A stretch of 64,000 nucleotides of DNA from Heliocybe sulcata (lineage: Eukaryota > Basidiomycota > Agaricomycetes > Gloeophyllales > Gloeophyllaceae), in assembly GCA_004369045.1 (NCBI GenBank), contig ML213505.1, positions 1,175,849 through 1,239,848 on the forward strand, in the 5' to 3' direction. A program made the translations under genes and the position numbers. Under the pieces are notes generated by a model. The model ran no database searches. It was not told the DNA's origin and was given only the letters and a program-made list of their open reading frames with translations. Positions 45,456-56,968 of the stretch are shown here, piece by piece; position 1 is the first letter of the stretch; each line of letters opens with the position of its first letter.

Positions 45456-46384
45456 GCGACGGCTCGAACAGTTATACGAGATATGGACTATCGCTTTGTC
45501 GCCCTGACGAGAACGCCTTCTGCGAGAACTTCTGTCCAGGCTTTGGTGCTGGTTGGCTACTAAACCTTGTCAAATATCTCCCCAAGCTTATATTGTCCCT
45601 GCTCAGTCATCCGAACTCGAGTCGTTTGCGTACTATGTAGGTCATATCAGACCGACATCATTATCGCACAACCTGACGCCCAGCGGTCTGGTCGGCAAAT
45701 GTATGGAAGATATAACTGAACCGAAGTCCCAATCCAGCGGCTCTGACTTCTGATCTGGAACTCTCCGTCCTGATGTCCTCGGGATCTCACTTACCCCGTC
45801 AGAGTGGAGTGAATCCTGATGCTCCCTGTGTAATCCCGTTGCCCGCCTGCTCGGATTCACTGAGGAGACGTCCGCCAGCAATTCTATGTCTGTATATGGG
45901 ATCAGCGGGGCAGAACTAGTGCCAGGCATGCCAGCGCTTGACTCTCCAGTCTAAAGCTGCACAGCCAATATGTGGCAGGACGGATATGGCATGCATCGTG
46001 CTCACCACTATGCTGTCGCATTCTGCAACAGCTACATGTCTTCAGTCTACTGGTAATACGTATGAGAGCTTGCGGACTTCATCATGGCAATGTCGACGTC
46101 GAGTATACTACAGCATGCACGTGTTGGGCCATACGCGCAGCATGGAGACGTCACCGCAAGAATCCGTGTCGGGTTTGTGAGAAGTTATCAAACCTCCTCT
46201 ACTCCAGCGCCGCCTTCAATACCTGGATTTTTTTATATGATCCGATGCATGCACAGGTGACCGGCGATTCTGGACGAAAATACGACTAGTCAACAGCCGC
46301 CGGGTGATCCGGGCGCTTTGAGGCTGTTGTCTCGAGCGTATAACTATCTCAAGGCTCGAGTTGCGTCGACGTTTGGGCGCCATC
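45456..46384. other. Intergenic 930 bp
   Basis: No gene supported. A minus-strand frame at 45642-45929 (95 codons, hydrophilic, Ser/Asp/Arg-rich) has no recognised homology and no exon partner. Confidence 0.4.
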
Positions 46385-48220
46385 ATGACTACAACTGATA
46401 ACTTGGCTGGTAGCATGCTGGTATGCATGCTTGTGGCTGCCATGTGTGTAGAGTCTCCGCGATACCCGTGAATCGTCGCTCACGTGCCACACAGAGTATA
46501 TGGCATGACCATGTCCCAAACGTTATACTATTATCAGAACTATCCCAATGACAGTCGTCTGCTCAAATACACAGTAAGTCCCCCATCCACGCCCGGTGGA
46601 ATAAAGTTGACGGGATAGTGTCATGGTTTCGAAGGTCGCTGCTATCTCGTGAGTGAGCACTAAGTATAAATACTTTTCAGGCGTTCTGAATCATACCTCT
46701 CCCACAGTCTTATGGAAACGATTCATATCGCGTTCTGCATTTATTATATCTACTTCTACGTGATCACGAATTTCAGCAGTGGAGATTACCTTGAGAGGAT
46801 CCACTGGTGCGTCCTGCAAGGCCCATCGGCGAGGGTTTTTTGGTGTTACAATGACCTCATGCAATGCCCCATAGGAGTGCAGGAGTGAGTTCTTGCAGTC
46901 GTTCCACGTGCTTGCGCCTGACTTCCCTATAGGCGACTGCCACAATATCCGTAAGTCGCGGCTGCGCAGTGGGCCTCCAGAGCTCCACCGGTCATGCTCA
47001 CCTTGCAGCGTAGATCCTAATCGCAGGTATTGTATATGCGTAAGCTTGCATTCATCATGTTCTGCGGGATGGCATTGAACATCAACTGTTCTTCAGGTAC
47101 TACATCAGACGAGTATATATTAGTAAGTCGAGAAGCGAACCGGAGTGACGAAGATGTGACGCCGATTTACAGTGAGCAACGGGAACATCGTCTTGACCAG
47201 CTCCATTGTGAGTCGCCACGCAGTTAATAGTAGTACGGTCTGGTAAACAGAAACCGCCGAAACCTATTACAGTCATTCCTCGCTCTGCTCCGGATAGGTA
47301 TGTGGCGGCAAAAGCATCGCAACGCATAGCTAATATTCAACCAACCAGTGTTTGGTTTAAGTCAGTTCATGTAGTGTCTTCTCATGCAGAGTGGGGACTG
47401 ACCTCTACCCAAGCCACAGCTACCCTGAGGTACGCACCAAGTTCTGGGCTCACGGCTGTCGTATTGATGATGACCTTCGAACAGCTATCTGGTCGCAGAA
47501 TGGAGCACGTTCGCCCACCGCAGGCTGACACTGGCCACCCTGTCTGTAGCCCTTTCAAGCGCGATCCTGGTCGACTTGACGGTCGCCGCGTCTTTGATAT
47601 ATTTCCTTCGAACCCGACGTACAGGCTTTAGCTCGTAAGTCTATTGTTGGATACCCGGGCGTACGTTCGACAATCTTGACTGCAACTGCTATGCTCCAGC
47701 ACGGACAATCGAATTAGAACCATCATGGCATACATCATCAACACTGGTGCTCTGACTGGGTGCGATCGCAAGGACTCCCCATGTCGGTCTTGGTTTTCTA
47801 ACATCTGGAATGGGTCTTCCCAGCATCGTCTCCGTCATGGCTTTGATAAGCGTAAGCTGACCTGTAGAGCTTGATGTGGAAAGTTGCTTACACTTTATTC
47901 AAGTTCTTCTCGTTCCAGACGACATTGGTGTGGCTTGGACTTGTCGAAATCCAAAGCAAGCGTACGCAGAGCGGTGTTTCTGTGGTTGGATCTGAACTTC
48001 TAAACTGATTAATCGATATTCTAGTGTATGCCAATGCGTTCCTTGGGAGGTGAGTTCGATACTCGGTCTCGAGGAGTATATTGGAAACGTTCCCTCCACT
48101 AGCCTGAATGCTCGCAAAATCATGCGCGATCGACATCAATCCACCTACTTGTCTGCAGACAATCCAGCTCCGTCCTCGAGAGGGCTTCCGCATTTTGCAA
48201 CCATGAGAGTGAGTGTCTGA
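46385..48220 (+). CDS. DUF6534-type seven-helix membrane protein
   Basis: Member of the large basidiomycete family with the DUF6534 C-terminal part; function unknown. Start MTTTDNLAGSML (46385), whose first helix is spliced to VYGMTMSQTLYYYQNYPNDS, the diagnostic QTxxYYxxYPxD segment. The third exon reads LMETIHIAFCIYYIYFYVIT and NFSSGDYL, as in relatives. A helix-4/5 exon near 47540 gives TLATLSVALSSAILVDLTVA and ASLIYFLRTRRTGFSS, then TDNRIRTIMAYIINTGALTG; this RTGF...TD..I.T...YxINTG block defines DUF6534. Later VGLGFLTSGMGLPSIVSVMA and ILVYANAFLGR (usually LYANSFLATLN). The tail (NARKIMRDRHQSTYLSADNP) ends at TGA 48218-48220. Exons at 46890-47330 and 47880-48030 are hard to delimit, so the gene may be partly degenerate. 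Confidence 0.65.
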
Positions 48221-48854
48221 ATCTATTTGCAATTCCATATGCCATTACTCAGCGCTGTATGCAGCTTGACACAAGACAGTCAAAGGCGGAGACGACGCCC
48301 GGCCACGAAAATGTGCATTTTTGGTAGCTCATGAGTAGGGAATATGTCTACTGACCGAGTCTTTTTAGTCTCCCGAAATGTACCGCAAAATAAACCCCGA
48401 GATCCTGACGTCTGGTGCAAGTTCCTGACTAGACCGGTCGAGGACATGGTTGTCAATGGGTTGGGAGAATGTAAATCCGTGTTATGATATAAGTAGTAGT
48501 TTCAACCAAGCACGCTCCCTGCAGTTCAGAGTAAATGATTGAAGACTCAGCTAATCGTCCCGAAGCCAGAAGTCGTGTCGATTGCAGACGAATTCCGGAC
48601 TAACTACGGACAGACGACAATATTGCAGGCCAGATATATATACCGATTAGTTCCAGAAGGTGCGATATGTTGCACAGCGTTAGCAACAGTCAGATGCAGT
48701 CAGCTCGGCGATGGAAAGAGATGGGCAGCCGGCGCGTGGCCACCGGATGTAAGCGCGCACGAAAACTTTATCTCATCGGCTCTTTCAGCTCAGTCTCCAG
48801 TCACGTTCATCTCTCTTTCCTCGATTTTCTCTTCCTCCTCTTAGACTCTCTATC
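48221..48854. other. Intergenic: promoter region of Ran
   Basis: 634 bp upstream of the Ran start. No gene supported. A CT-rich tract (CTTTCCTCGATTTTCTCTTC and following) at 48815-48850 directly precedes the ATG, as is usual for highly expressed fungal genes. Confidence 0.5.
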
Positions 48855-49951
48855 ATGTCTGAACAAACCGTCCCGACTTTCAAACTCGTCCTCGGTAAGC
48901 TCAACACCCGACGCGTCGTCGCGAGAAGCTGGCACTGACTGAAGTTCGTGTTCGTCTCCGATCGATATCCGCCTTCTCCGGTCCTATTCACGCGTTTCGC
49001 CTTTCGGACTCGCGTTTTCCTCGTGTTGGTTGTATCCGATGATAACATGTAGTTGGTGATGGTGGTACTGGAAAGACGACCTTCGTGAAGGTGAGTCGCT
49101 CGCGCGACTTGGGACGCGATCGAGTACCGATCTGAACTGCTGTGCAGCGTCACTTGACTGGCGAGTTCGAGAAGAAGTACATTGGTATGTGTAAATTCAT
49201 TAGACGTATTCTGCTGCAGCCAGAGGAAGGTGGTTTTATTCATGCTTTGCCTTATAAAGCCACTCTGGGTGTCGAGGTTCACCCGTTGACCTTCTCAACA
49301 AACTTCGGCACCATCTGCTTCAATGTGTGGGACACTGCTGGGCAGGAGAAGTTCGGTGGTCTCCGTGACGGATACTACATCCAGGGCCAGTGCGGTATTA
49401 TCATGTTCGACGTCACCTCCCGTATCACCTACAAGAGCGTGCCGAACTGGCATCGTGATTTGGAGCGGGTTTGCGAAAACATCCCCATTGTGCTGTGCGG
49501 TAACAAGGTTGATGTGAAGGTACGTGACAGTGCCACCGTTGAGTAACGATGTCGCCTAAAAATCCTTGTAGGAGCGGAAGGTCAAGACTGCCCACGTCAC
49601 CTTCCACCGGAAGAAGAACCTGCAGTACTTCGAGATTTCGGCGAAGTCCAACTACAACTTTGAAAAGCCCTTCCTCTGGCTTGCCAGGAAGCTGGTCGGG
49701 TGAGTAGCGTCTCCTTCGATGCATATTAGGCTGCTCTAATGCGACAACACTAGCAACCCTTCTCTTGAGTTCGTGGCTGCACCCGCACTCAAGCCCGCTG
49801 AGGTGGAGGTCGACGCGGCCCTTATGGAGCAATACAACAAGGAGTTGGCGCAGGTAAGTCAAAATTTCCCACTTGTTCATGGATAGTCGTCTCACATACA
49901 ATTTCCTAGGCCGAGGCAGTGCCACTGCCCGAGGAGGACGAGGATTTGTAA
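48855..49951 (+). CDS. GSP1: GTP-binding nuclear protein Ran (GSP1)
   Basis: Small GTPase that drives nucleocytoplasmic transport and spindle assembly. Start [14 protein letters not shown] spliced to [20 protein letters not shown] (P-loop GDGGTGKT), then [40 protein letters not shown] (DTAGQE), [19 protein letters not shown] and [20 protein letters not shown] (NKVD). Further exons give [20 protein letters not shown] (SAK guanine motif) and [20 protein letters not shown], ending in the acidic [11 protein letters not shown] that binds Ran partners; TAA at 49949-49951. All nucleotide-binding motifs are intact, and the length of about 215 residues is normal for Ran. Six introns; the first, inside the codon before GDGGTGKT, is about 165 nt, larger than others here, as is common in highly expressed genes. 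Confidence 0.97.
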
Positions 49952-50339
49952 TCATTGATTTCTGCGCTCTATCCTTCTCGTTCTCGTCTCGCTATCTGCT
50001 CCTTGTGACACTGCAACCGTTGTTCGAATATAAAGGCGCAGCCGCGCCCCATGATATCGTCATCCTTTCCACTTCTACTGTTCCGTTTATATCAGTACTC
50101 TGCATCGAAATGTCTCAATGTATGTTTTCATGAACTTATGCAAGCTCGTTCATATGGTGGAAAGCAGTCCAGCTCGCGCATCTGAGTTAATCAAGATTTA
50201 TGCATAGTGTCAAGCCAGAACAACACAGCTACTTGTACACGTACAGAACGACGACATAACCAAGATGGCGGGTGATATTCCTAGAACTTCCTAAGAAGAC
50301 AAGGCGAAATAGCGAGCAGGCGCACAACGAAAGCGACAT
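49952..50339. other. Convergent intergenic region
   Basis: 388 bp between the Ran stop and the stop of the unrecognised gene on the other strand. No gene seen. Confidence 0.5.
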
Positions 50340-51499
50340 TCAAACAAATACCTTGTCCTCGAATGCGAATCTCAATGTATCATATTCAAACTTAGTGATT
50401 TTCTTCTCTTCCAAGAAGGCACCGAGGACCTCCTTCCGTCTATCCGCGGGCCAAGTCGCTAGACCCTGGAGGTGATCTTGAGTTCTGATCCCATATTCCT
50501 CGAAGACTGAGACCTTGTCATCGAGACGAGGTATGAGCGAGCCGAGGAACTTCTGCACAGGTTGCGCCTGCGAGTGAGAAAAGTCCTCAACTGGAGTTAG
50601 ATCCCGGTCGGGTATGGGATTCGCAGCCTTCACGCGGACGGGTCCAGGTCTGAACGTAGGCTTCCGGATATGAAGAGTAGAATCCGATCGCGGCGTCGAA
50701 AAGGACGGCGGACTGAATATGACCGGGGGAGACATGGTCCGCCCTGCACTCTTGCTTACAGCACGGGACCGCGCAATAGAGCTCAGTCGAGTCTTAGGCG
50801 TGCGCACTGGACCTGGACCAGGGTCAGCGTTTCTCGCTTTCGATTGACTGAGCGCTCTGAGGCATATGAAAGGAGCTTCAGGTCCTCCGCTATCGCTGTA
50901 TGGCTCGACAAGGGTAGTATCTGACTTGTCAGTAGCTTTTTCTTCTGTCTGGGACAAGTCCTCCTTCAAGTTGTCCATTAGCAAAAGCACACACATAGTG
51001 AAATCCACTACGCACCTGCCCCAAGTGCATATTTTCGTCAGTTTGCGAAGGTAATGTCTGCTGGGAGCTATTCAAGAGACGCTTCTGCCTGTGCTCTAGA
51101 TGGATGCAGGCCCATGTACGGATAGGCCATGCACTCTCGTATTTATTGAACATGGGAAATCTTGAACATGCCTGACAGAAGCTTGGTCCACATGGGCTAG
51201 CACGCAGACCCAGAGAAGCTAACCTTTTTGACGAACTTCCTCCATCTCACTGTCTCTTGCTCGCTGATGCCGACAGTCAAGTCGAGATGACAAGATGCGA
51301 GAGACTTGAGATCAACCTGAACGGGTTTAAAGTCAATAACAACGCAGAGAGAGCGCTCGGCGATACTCACTAGGAGCTCCCTGAATAGTTCCATATCTCT
51401 AGGCTCCTGGGTGAAATGAAGGATCTCCCTCAGATTCTGAGCATTTCCTTTGGGCTTCGGTATAAGGGAAGCTTCCTGAGAGGGGAATTGTGAAGCCAT
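50340..51499 (-). CDS. Unrecognised protein with a conserved-looking C-terminal helical segment
   Basis: I do not recognise a family. Start MASQFPSQEASLIPKPKGNA (51499). The first exons (NLREILHFTQEPRDMELFRE and VVIDFKPVQVDLKSLASCHL, DLTVGISEQETVRWRKFVKK) look like a compact folded N-terminus, followed by a short exon with ESAWPIRTWACIHLEHRQKR. The middle is disordered and rich in Ser, Pro and Arg (SKARNADPGPGPVRTPKTRL, SPPVIFSPPSFSTPRS). The end (QKFLGSLIPRLDDKVSVFEE, YGIRTQDHLQGLATWPADRR, KEVLGAFLEEKKITKFEYDT) reads like a small helical domain of about 70 residues in which a residue pattern of paired helices (FLGxLIPxL, GIxTQDxLxxLA, LxxFLxExKIT) resembles SAM-like or death-fold bundles. 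At least four exons; about 340 residues. Confidence 0.6.
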
Positions 51500-52430
51500 A
51501 GCGAACTTGAAGGAGAGAAGGGATACCAGTCGCAAAGAGGGGCGCACACTTCTCTAATATATAGCGGCAATTGAACTTTACATAACTATTATTCAACGAA
51601 GTGGTCGATATTCAGTCAAGAGCTGGTCAACTTGACGCGTCTCGACACGTGCGCGCTCATATAGCCGGTATCACGTGGCCCTGCAGTTATCCTCAGGTTG
51701 CGAATGCAACCTGACAGCGGTCTTAAGGACCTCGCCTCATACTTGTCAAGTGTGTATACGCTCAGCGCGCTCTGGTCTGATCTGTATAACCTTCAGATGG
51801 CCCAGACTCGAGTGAGCGCGAACCTAGCGGATGCCCTTGCCCGGAAGTTGGCAACACACGGAAGACCTACAATGCCTTGGCATCGTAGCTTCGGATTGCT
51901 GCCGACTTGACATGTCCGACGAGGGCTCCAGATTATTCAGCGTTATCTGGGCTTCCGTCAGGTCCTCTAGGCCGGGATATTCTCGACGCGTCCGTGAGTA
52001 TTCCTAACCCAATGACGGCTCTATCCTGCTGCGCTCCTACGGGAAATGTTCACGCTATTTTCGTTTGATAGACATCTGACTTTGTAAAGCAAGTTGCTAG
52101 TAGGTCGCTTCGAAGCAAGGTATGTCAATAATACCTGATGTCTTGATACAAGTCGACATTGTATCCCTGACTTGCGGATGTTATGGCTACATAGTAGGCC
52201 TTAAGAAGAACTTCATTCCTGATGACGGGTCAACAGGAGTGCCGTCCGAGAAGTATTGATCCCAGACTCCAGGCTGGGTGATAACGCGCGCGTACGAGAT
52301 AAGGAAGACCCTGCGCTAATGTTGTCACGGCATACATGTATATATCTCCATCCACGCCAGTGTCTTGCACACGAAGGTCCTCCTCAGACAATCTTCAGCG
52401 GAACCGCTGTCTCAGGCTCATACAAAAGCT
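51500..52430. promoter_or_regulatory. Upstream region of DUR3 with GATA-factor sites
   Basis: 930 bp with no supported gene. WGATAR-type sites occur at 51943-51948 (TTATCT), 52279-52284 (TGATAA) and 52297-52302 (AGATAA); the last two lie 130-150 bp before the start. A TATATATC run at about 52337 fits a TATA box. Urea uptake genes are under GATA-factor nitrogen control in other fungi; use here is inferred. Confidence 0.4.
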
Positions 52431-54572
52431 ATGGCTGAGGTCACCGCAATTTTGCCCCAAGGGGTAGGATATGGTGTCGTCCTGGGTGTCGGCTTCTTCT
52501 TCGCAGCCTTTATGGCGATCCTCGCCCAAATCCAAAATCGATACACCCAGTATTCGACCAAAACATCGGAAGAATTCAACACGGCTTCTCGTAGCGTCAA
52601 GCCCGGTCTCATTGCAAGCGGTATCGTATCTGCATGGACATGGGCTGCGACATTACTCCAATCCTGTACTGTTGCGTACGAATATGGAGTATCGGGTCCC
52701 TTCTGGTACGCCAGTGGGGCAACCGTGCAAATCCTCCTATTCGCAATACTTGGTGTCAAGGTGAAGCAAAATGCGCCCCGATGTCACACGTACCTCGAAA
52801 TCATCTACACCCGTTATGGATCCACGGCTCACTGGGTATTCATGGTCTTCGCATTCATCACGAATATCCTTGTCGGGTCGCAATTGCTCCTAGGTGGTAG
52901 TGCAGTCGTGACGGCCTTGACGGGCATGAACGTGTACGCTGCAGTGTGGCTCATACCTGTCGGAGTCACGGTGTATGTCGTCCTCGGCGGTCTGAGAGCG
53001 ACCTTTTTATGCGATTACACGCACACATTCATCCTGATGATCAGTTGAGTGGACGTCGCATGGGTCCAGCTTGGTGATTGCTGACCTGTTTCCCTAGTTA
53101 TGCTCTACTTCATATTCGAAGTTTATGCGTCTTCCCCTCTCATCGGGTCACCCCGAGAAATGTATAACCTCCTCAAGATTGCTGCTGCACAGAGACCAGT
53201 CTCGGGTAACACTGATGGCTCTTACATGACGTTGAAGTCGAACTTCGCGTTAATATTTGGCGTCATCCAGCTCTGCTCCGGATCCGGAACCGTGTTCCTA
53301 GACCAGGGTTACTGGCAGCGGGCTATCGCATCCCGTCCTTCTACTGCAGTCCGAGCATATCTGCTGGGAGGACTTGCATGGTATGCGATTCCGTTCGCTT
53401 TCGCGACGACCTTGGGCCTGTCTGCAGTGGCGCTGACAGGCCATTCGAGCTTCCCTACATATCCGAACCCTTTGAGCCCTAGCCAAGTCAGCGCAGGCTT
53501 GGCAGCACCGACGGCAGCCGTCGCATTGCTCGGAAAACGCGGAGCTGCAGCTCTTCTGATCATCCTCTTCATGGCTGTCACCTCCGCGGCAAGCTCGGAA
53601 ATGATCGCCACCAGCTCTATCCTTACATTCGACGTGTACAAGCTACACATCCGACCGGACGCACCACCCTCCACCATGATTACAGTTTCACACATCATGA
53701 TCGTCGTGTTTGCCTTTGTAATGGCGATAGTGGCATCTATCTGGCAAGCAATTGGGATTGATTTAGGTTGGCTTTTCTTGTTCATGGGTGTAGTGATTGG
53801 CGGTGCGGTCGTTCCTGTGGCCTTGACAATATGTTGGAAGAAGCAGACGAAGGCGGCGGCCATTACGGGTGCAATCGTCGGATGCGCTGCCGGGCTCTTC
53901 GCTTGGCTTCTGACAGCCGCGATGACCAATGACGGGGTCCTCTCCGTGGCGACTACTGGACAGGAGTATGCATCAGTTGCAGGATGTCTTGCGTCAATTT
54001 GTACCGGGGGCATATGCACTGTTGGCATCTCCCTCTGGAACCCAGATGACTTCGATTGGGAGATAACGCGGGCTATCAACAGGGTTCTTGACGAGAGCTC
54101 TAGCTCCTCATCTTCCACAAGCGAGGAGACCGCGAGGGCAAGTCAGTTGCGGGAGAAAGAAAAGGACCCAGCAAACGTCGAGGTTCGAGAAGCTCGGACG
54201 CAGGGCGCGGATGACGCGCCTTTACCTGGGCTCAAGTTTGCTGAAGACGAGCATCCGGACAAGCTGAGGGGCGCTTTGAAGTTCGCCGTAATAGGAAGTT
54301 TTTCCTTGGTCGCCATAATGGATATCATCGTCCCTCTTCCCATGTTCTTCTCGCAGTACACATTTTCCATCAAGTTCTTCACCGCATGGGTGGTCATCGG
54401 CATCATCTGGGCCTTCTGCTCGGCATTCGTCTGTATTTTCCTTCCTCTTATCGAGTCTCGGGCTGCTATCTTCGAAGTTGGAGGAGGTCTTATTCGTGAT
54501 GTATTCACGGGCGGCAGAGATCACCGGAAGCGAAAGGTAATGGCAGAGTCAGGGGCGAAGGGCGATGCTTAA
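52431..54572 (+). CDS. DUR3: Urea active transporter DUR3 (SSS family)
   Basis: Sodium:solute-symporter-fold protein, in fungi a proton-coupled high-affinity urea importer that may also carry polyamines. Start MAEVTAILPQGVGYGVVLGV with the first helix. Exon 1 reads AAFMAILAQIQNRYTQYSTK, TSEEFNTASRSVKPGLIASG and IVSAWTWAATLLQS, the DUR3 helix-1/2 signature, then VYVVLGGLRATFLCDYTHTF. A single 56-nt intron near 53043-53098 separates it from the long second exon: VIQLCSGSGTVFLDQGYWQR, AIASRPSTAVRAYLLGGLAW, FMAVTSAASSEMIATSSILT and FDVYKLHIRPDAP. C-terminal helices (FSLVAIMDIIVPLPMFF, WVVIGIIWAFCSAFVCIFLP) close the 15-helix fold. The cytosolic loop after 54060 is Ser-rich and acidic, a likely regulatory site. 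The only large gene here with just one intron. About 700 residues. Confidence 0.95.
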
Positions 54573-55067
54573 GGACCTCGCGATCGCGAATCAAATATCC
54601 CTTTTACTTTGTATACGTTTGAGTACATTACACTAGTGTAGCTGAGCATTAACGTTATTGAATCCAATAGACGTCCCTTCGTTGTGGATGATGCTCAACC
54701 CAACGTCGCAACCTGTATCGGAGAGGTACAGGCCGACGTTTATCGGGACTGAGCGGGGACCGGATATGGAGCACTTGTCTTTGTATGAATTCGTGGCACA
54801 GGTCGAGATACTTTCTTCCGTGATCTGAAGACGTCTTCTAGCACTATTACTGATATTCCCCACTGCCAATAGCGAGAGCACGGTATTAGTAGAACAGCTT
54901 GAACAGAGTTATGAAGTTGCTACGATCGCTGTGTACTGCCACCTGCTGATCCGCCTCGCGTGGTTTGATCCGTGAAATTCAAACCATTTCCGAAGACAGA
55001 AGACAGCTCCCGCAACAGCAGCCCTGGCTGCTTCTGCCCTGCCGGCACGTCGTGGCCTCTTCAAAGA
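54573..55067. other. Intergenic region with a short open frame
   Basis: A minus-strand frame (54633-54881) reads SISTCATNSYKDKCSISGPR and IHNEGTSIGFNNVNAQ with four cysteines, but it has no ATG, signal peptide or upstream exon that I can find. I do not call it a gene. The BCS1 promoter lies at the right-hand end. Confidence 0.3.
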
Positions 55068-56838
55068 ATGTCGACATCGGAGCAACCTATCTCAGTGAAT
55101 GTCTCAGGCATATCAACAGGCCCGTCCTCAGTTTCGCCGCAAGATGGGTCGTTCTTAACGAGCATTATTGGCGACAAGTGCGTTTTTGCGAAGCGTTCCG
55201 TTCATCATTTATTCATACGGATCATGCAAGGACAGTCCCTACTTTCAAGCCGGATTTGGCTTGATGGTGAGTACATAACTATTGCTGACCAAGTAGGTCT
55301 TCAGTTTTCGTTGGGGTTACCATGCATCCTTAGGGCGTAGGCGTAGGCTTGACAGTCCTGCGACAAGGAGCTATGCTCGCATCTACGGCGCTCCGGCGTC
55401 GCATGCTGGTAGAGCTGGAAATAAATAACAAAGACAGGGCGTACGAATGGTTTCTTGCCTGGATGGCACACCAGACCCAATTGGCCTCGGCGTCATGTCC
55501 AGGTAGAAGTATAATGAGTTCCAGGCGGTGGATGGCAAGCCATCAGTTGAGCGTCGAAACAATGTACGAGCAAAGGAAGAATGGCAGCTCTTCTGTCCTC
55601 TTCAAACTGGTTGCCGGCCCTGGTACTCATTGGTTCAGGTACCACGGTGCTTGGATGCAGGTCCGTCATAATTCAGTCCATCACGCATATGCCCGTTTCT
55701 CTTACGTCTGTACTGCAGGTCAAAAGGGAGCGTGAAACACGCTCTATGCAATTAATGTCAGGCGTTCCATGGGAGACACTCACCCTCACAACTCTCTCAC
55801 GCGACCGCGTTCTCTTCCCTCGATTACTTTCGGAAGCCAGAGATCTGGCGATGAAAGGCCAGGAAGGAAAGCTCGTCATCCACACAGCATGGGGTATTGA
55901 GTGGAGACCCTTTGGGCAGCCTAGACGCAAACGGCCACTTCGCAGCGTAGTCCTAGAAGAAGGGGTCGCAGAAACGATTGACCAGGACCTAAAGTCGTTC
56001 TTGGAGAGACGACAGTGGTACGCCGATCGAGGTGATATATTGAGCCTGGTATCTATCAATGCCTGACTAACGATCTGGATGACACTACTAGGCATACCCT
56101 ATCGTCGAGGATACCTGCTATATGGCCCGCCAGGGTCAGGCAAGACGTCGTTTATTCAAGCTCTCGCAGGTTCGCTATCGTACGACATCTGCGTGCTCAA
56201 TCTATCAGAGCGTGGTTTGACAGATGATAAGCTAAATCATCTTCTGTCCAATGTCCCTGAACGAAGTTTCATCCTCATCGAGGACGTCGATGCGGCCTTC
56301 AACAAGCGCGTGAAAACAAGCGAGGACGGGTAAGTATCAGAGTCGTTGTATTCGATGGCATTGGGTTTAACATACTTGTCCGCCGCGCAGATACCAGTCA
56401 GCCGTGACGTTTTCCGGCTTTCTCAATGTCCTGGACGGAGTCGCATCGGGCGAAGAGCGCATCATATTTATGACGACCAATCATATCGAAAAACTCGACC
56501 CAGCGCTCATCCGTCCCGGGCGCGTGGACTTAGCTTTGCTCGTGGACGACGCCAGCCCCGTACAGGCGAAGACTCTCTTCAGACAATTCTATGGAGGAGA
56601 CGACCCTCAGCATGTTGCCGAGGTCGCGAAGGACGAGATGGAAAATCTCGCCGACATGCTCGGGCATCTAGTGACGGCTGAAGCAAAAGCAGGGAGGAGA
56701 GTGAGCATGGCTGCGCTGCAGGGCTTGTTCATACGAGCCGGACCCAAGGAGGCCTCAGAGCGGTGCACGGAATTGTTCGTCACCAGACGCACACCGTCAG
56801 CTTCAGACCAGGAAGTCTTAGACGGCTTTGCTGTCTAA
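55068..56838 (+). CDS. BCS1: Mitochondrial chaperone BCS1 (AAA ATPase)
   Basis: Inner-membrane AAA ATPase that inserts the Rieske Fe-S protein into complex III. Start [20 protein letters not shown], joined through a 51-nt intron to [20 protein letters not shown], whose hydrophobic stretch is the transmembrane and import segment. The BCS1-specific domain follows ([77 protein letters not shown]-like). The ATPase begins at [20 protein letters not shown] (Walker A) with [12 protein letters not shown] (Walker B) and [40 protein letters not shown] (sensor 1 and arginine finger), ending with helical [20 protein letters not shown]. Stop at 56836-56838. Five or more introns. Some early fungal copies of this family are lineage-expanded, so a paralogue with a different client is possible. 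Confidence 0.9.
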
Positions 56839-56968
56839 GTAGTCGCGCAATATTAGGATCCCCATAGTCATGAGGGAAGGGATCCCAAGGAACCTCGCTT
56901 GCCAACCCTCAATGCATACGCAGATGACGACAGATGGCATGAGTCAAGACGGGGTACAGTAAGAGATA

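Noticed and set aside
45642-45929. 95-codon minus-strand frame as the tail of a 7-helix protein
   Set aside because: Composition is similar to such tails, but no membrane helices or exon partners lie upstream on that strand.
46691-46945. Minus-strand frame at 46691-46945
   Set aside because: The plus strand carries a recognised exon of the DUF6534-type gene at the same place.
54633-54881. Cysteine-containing small secreted protein on the minus strand
   Set aside because: The frame has no ATG and no upstream exon with a signal peptide; the candidate start is GTG.
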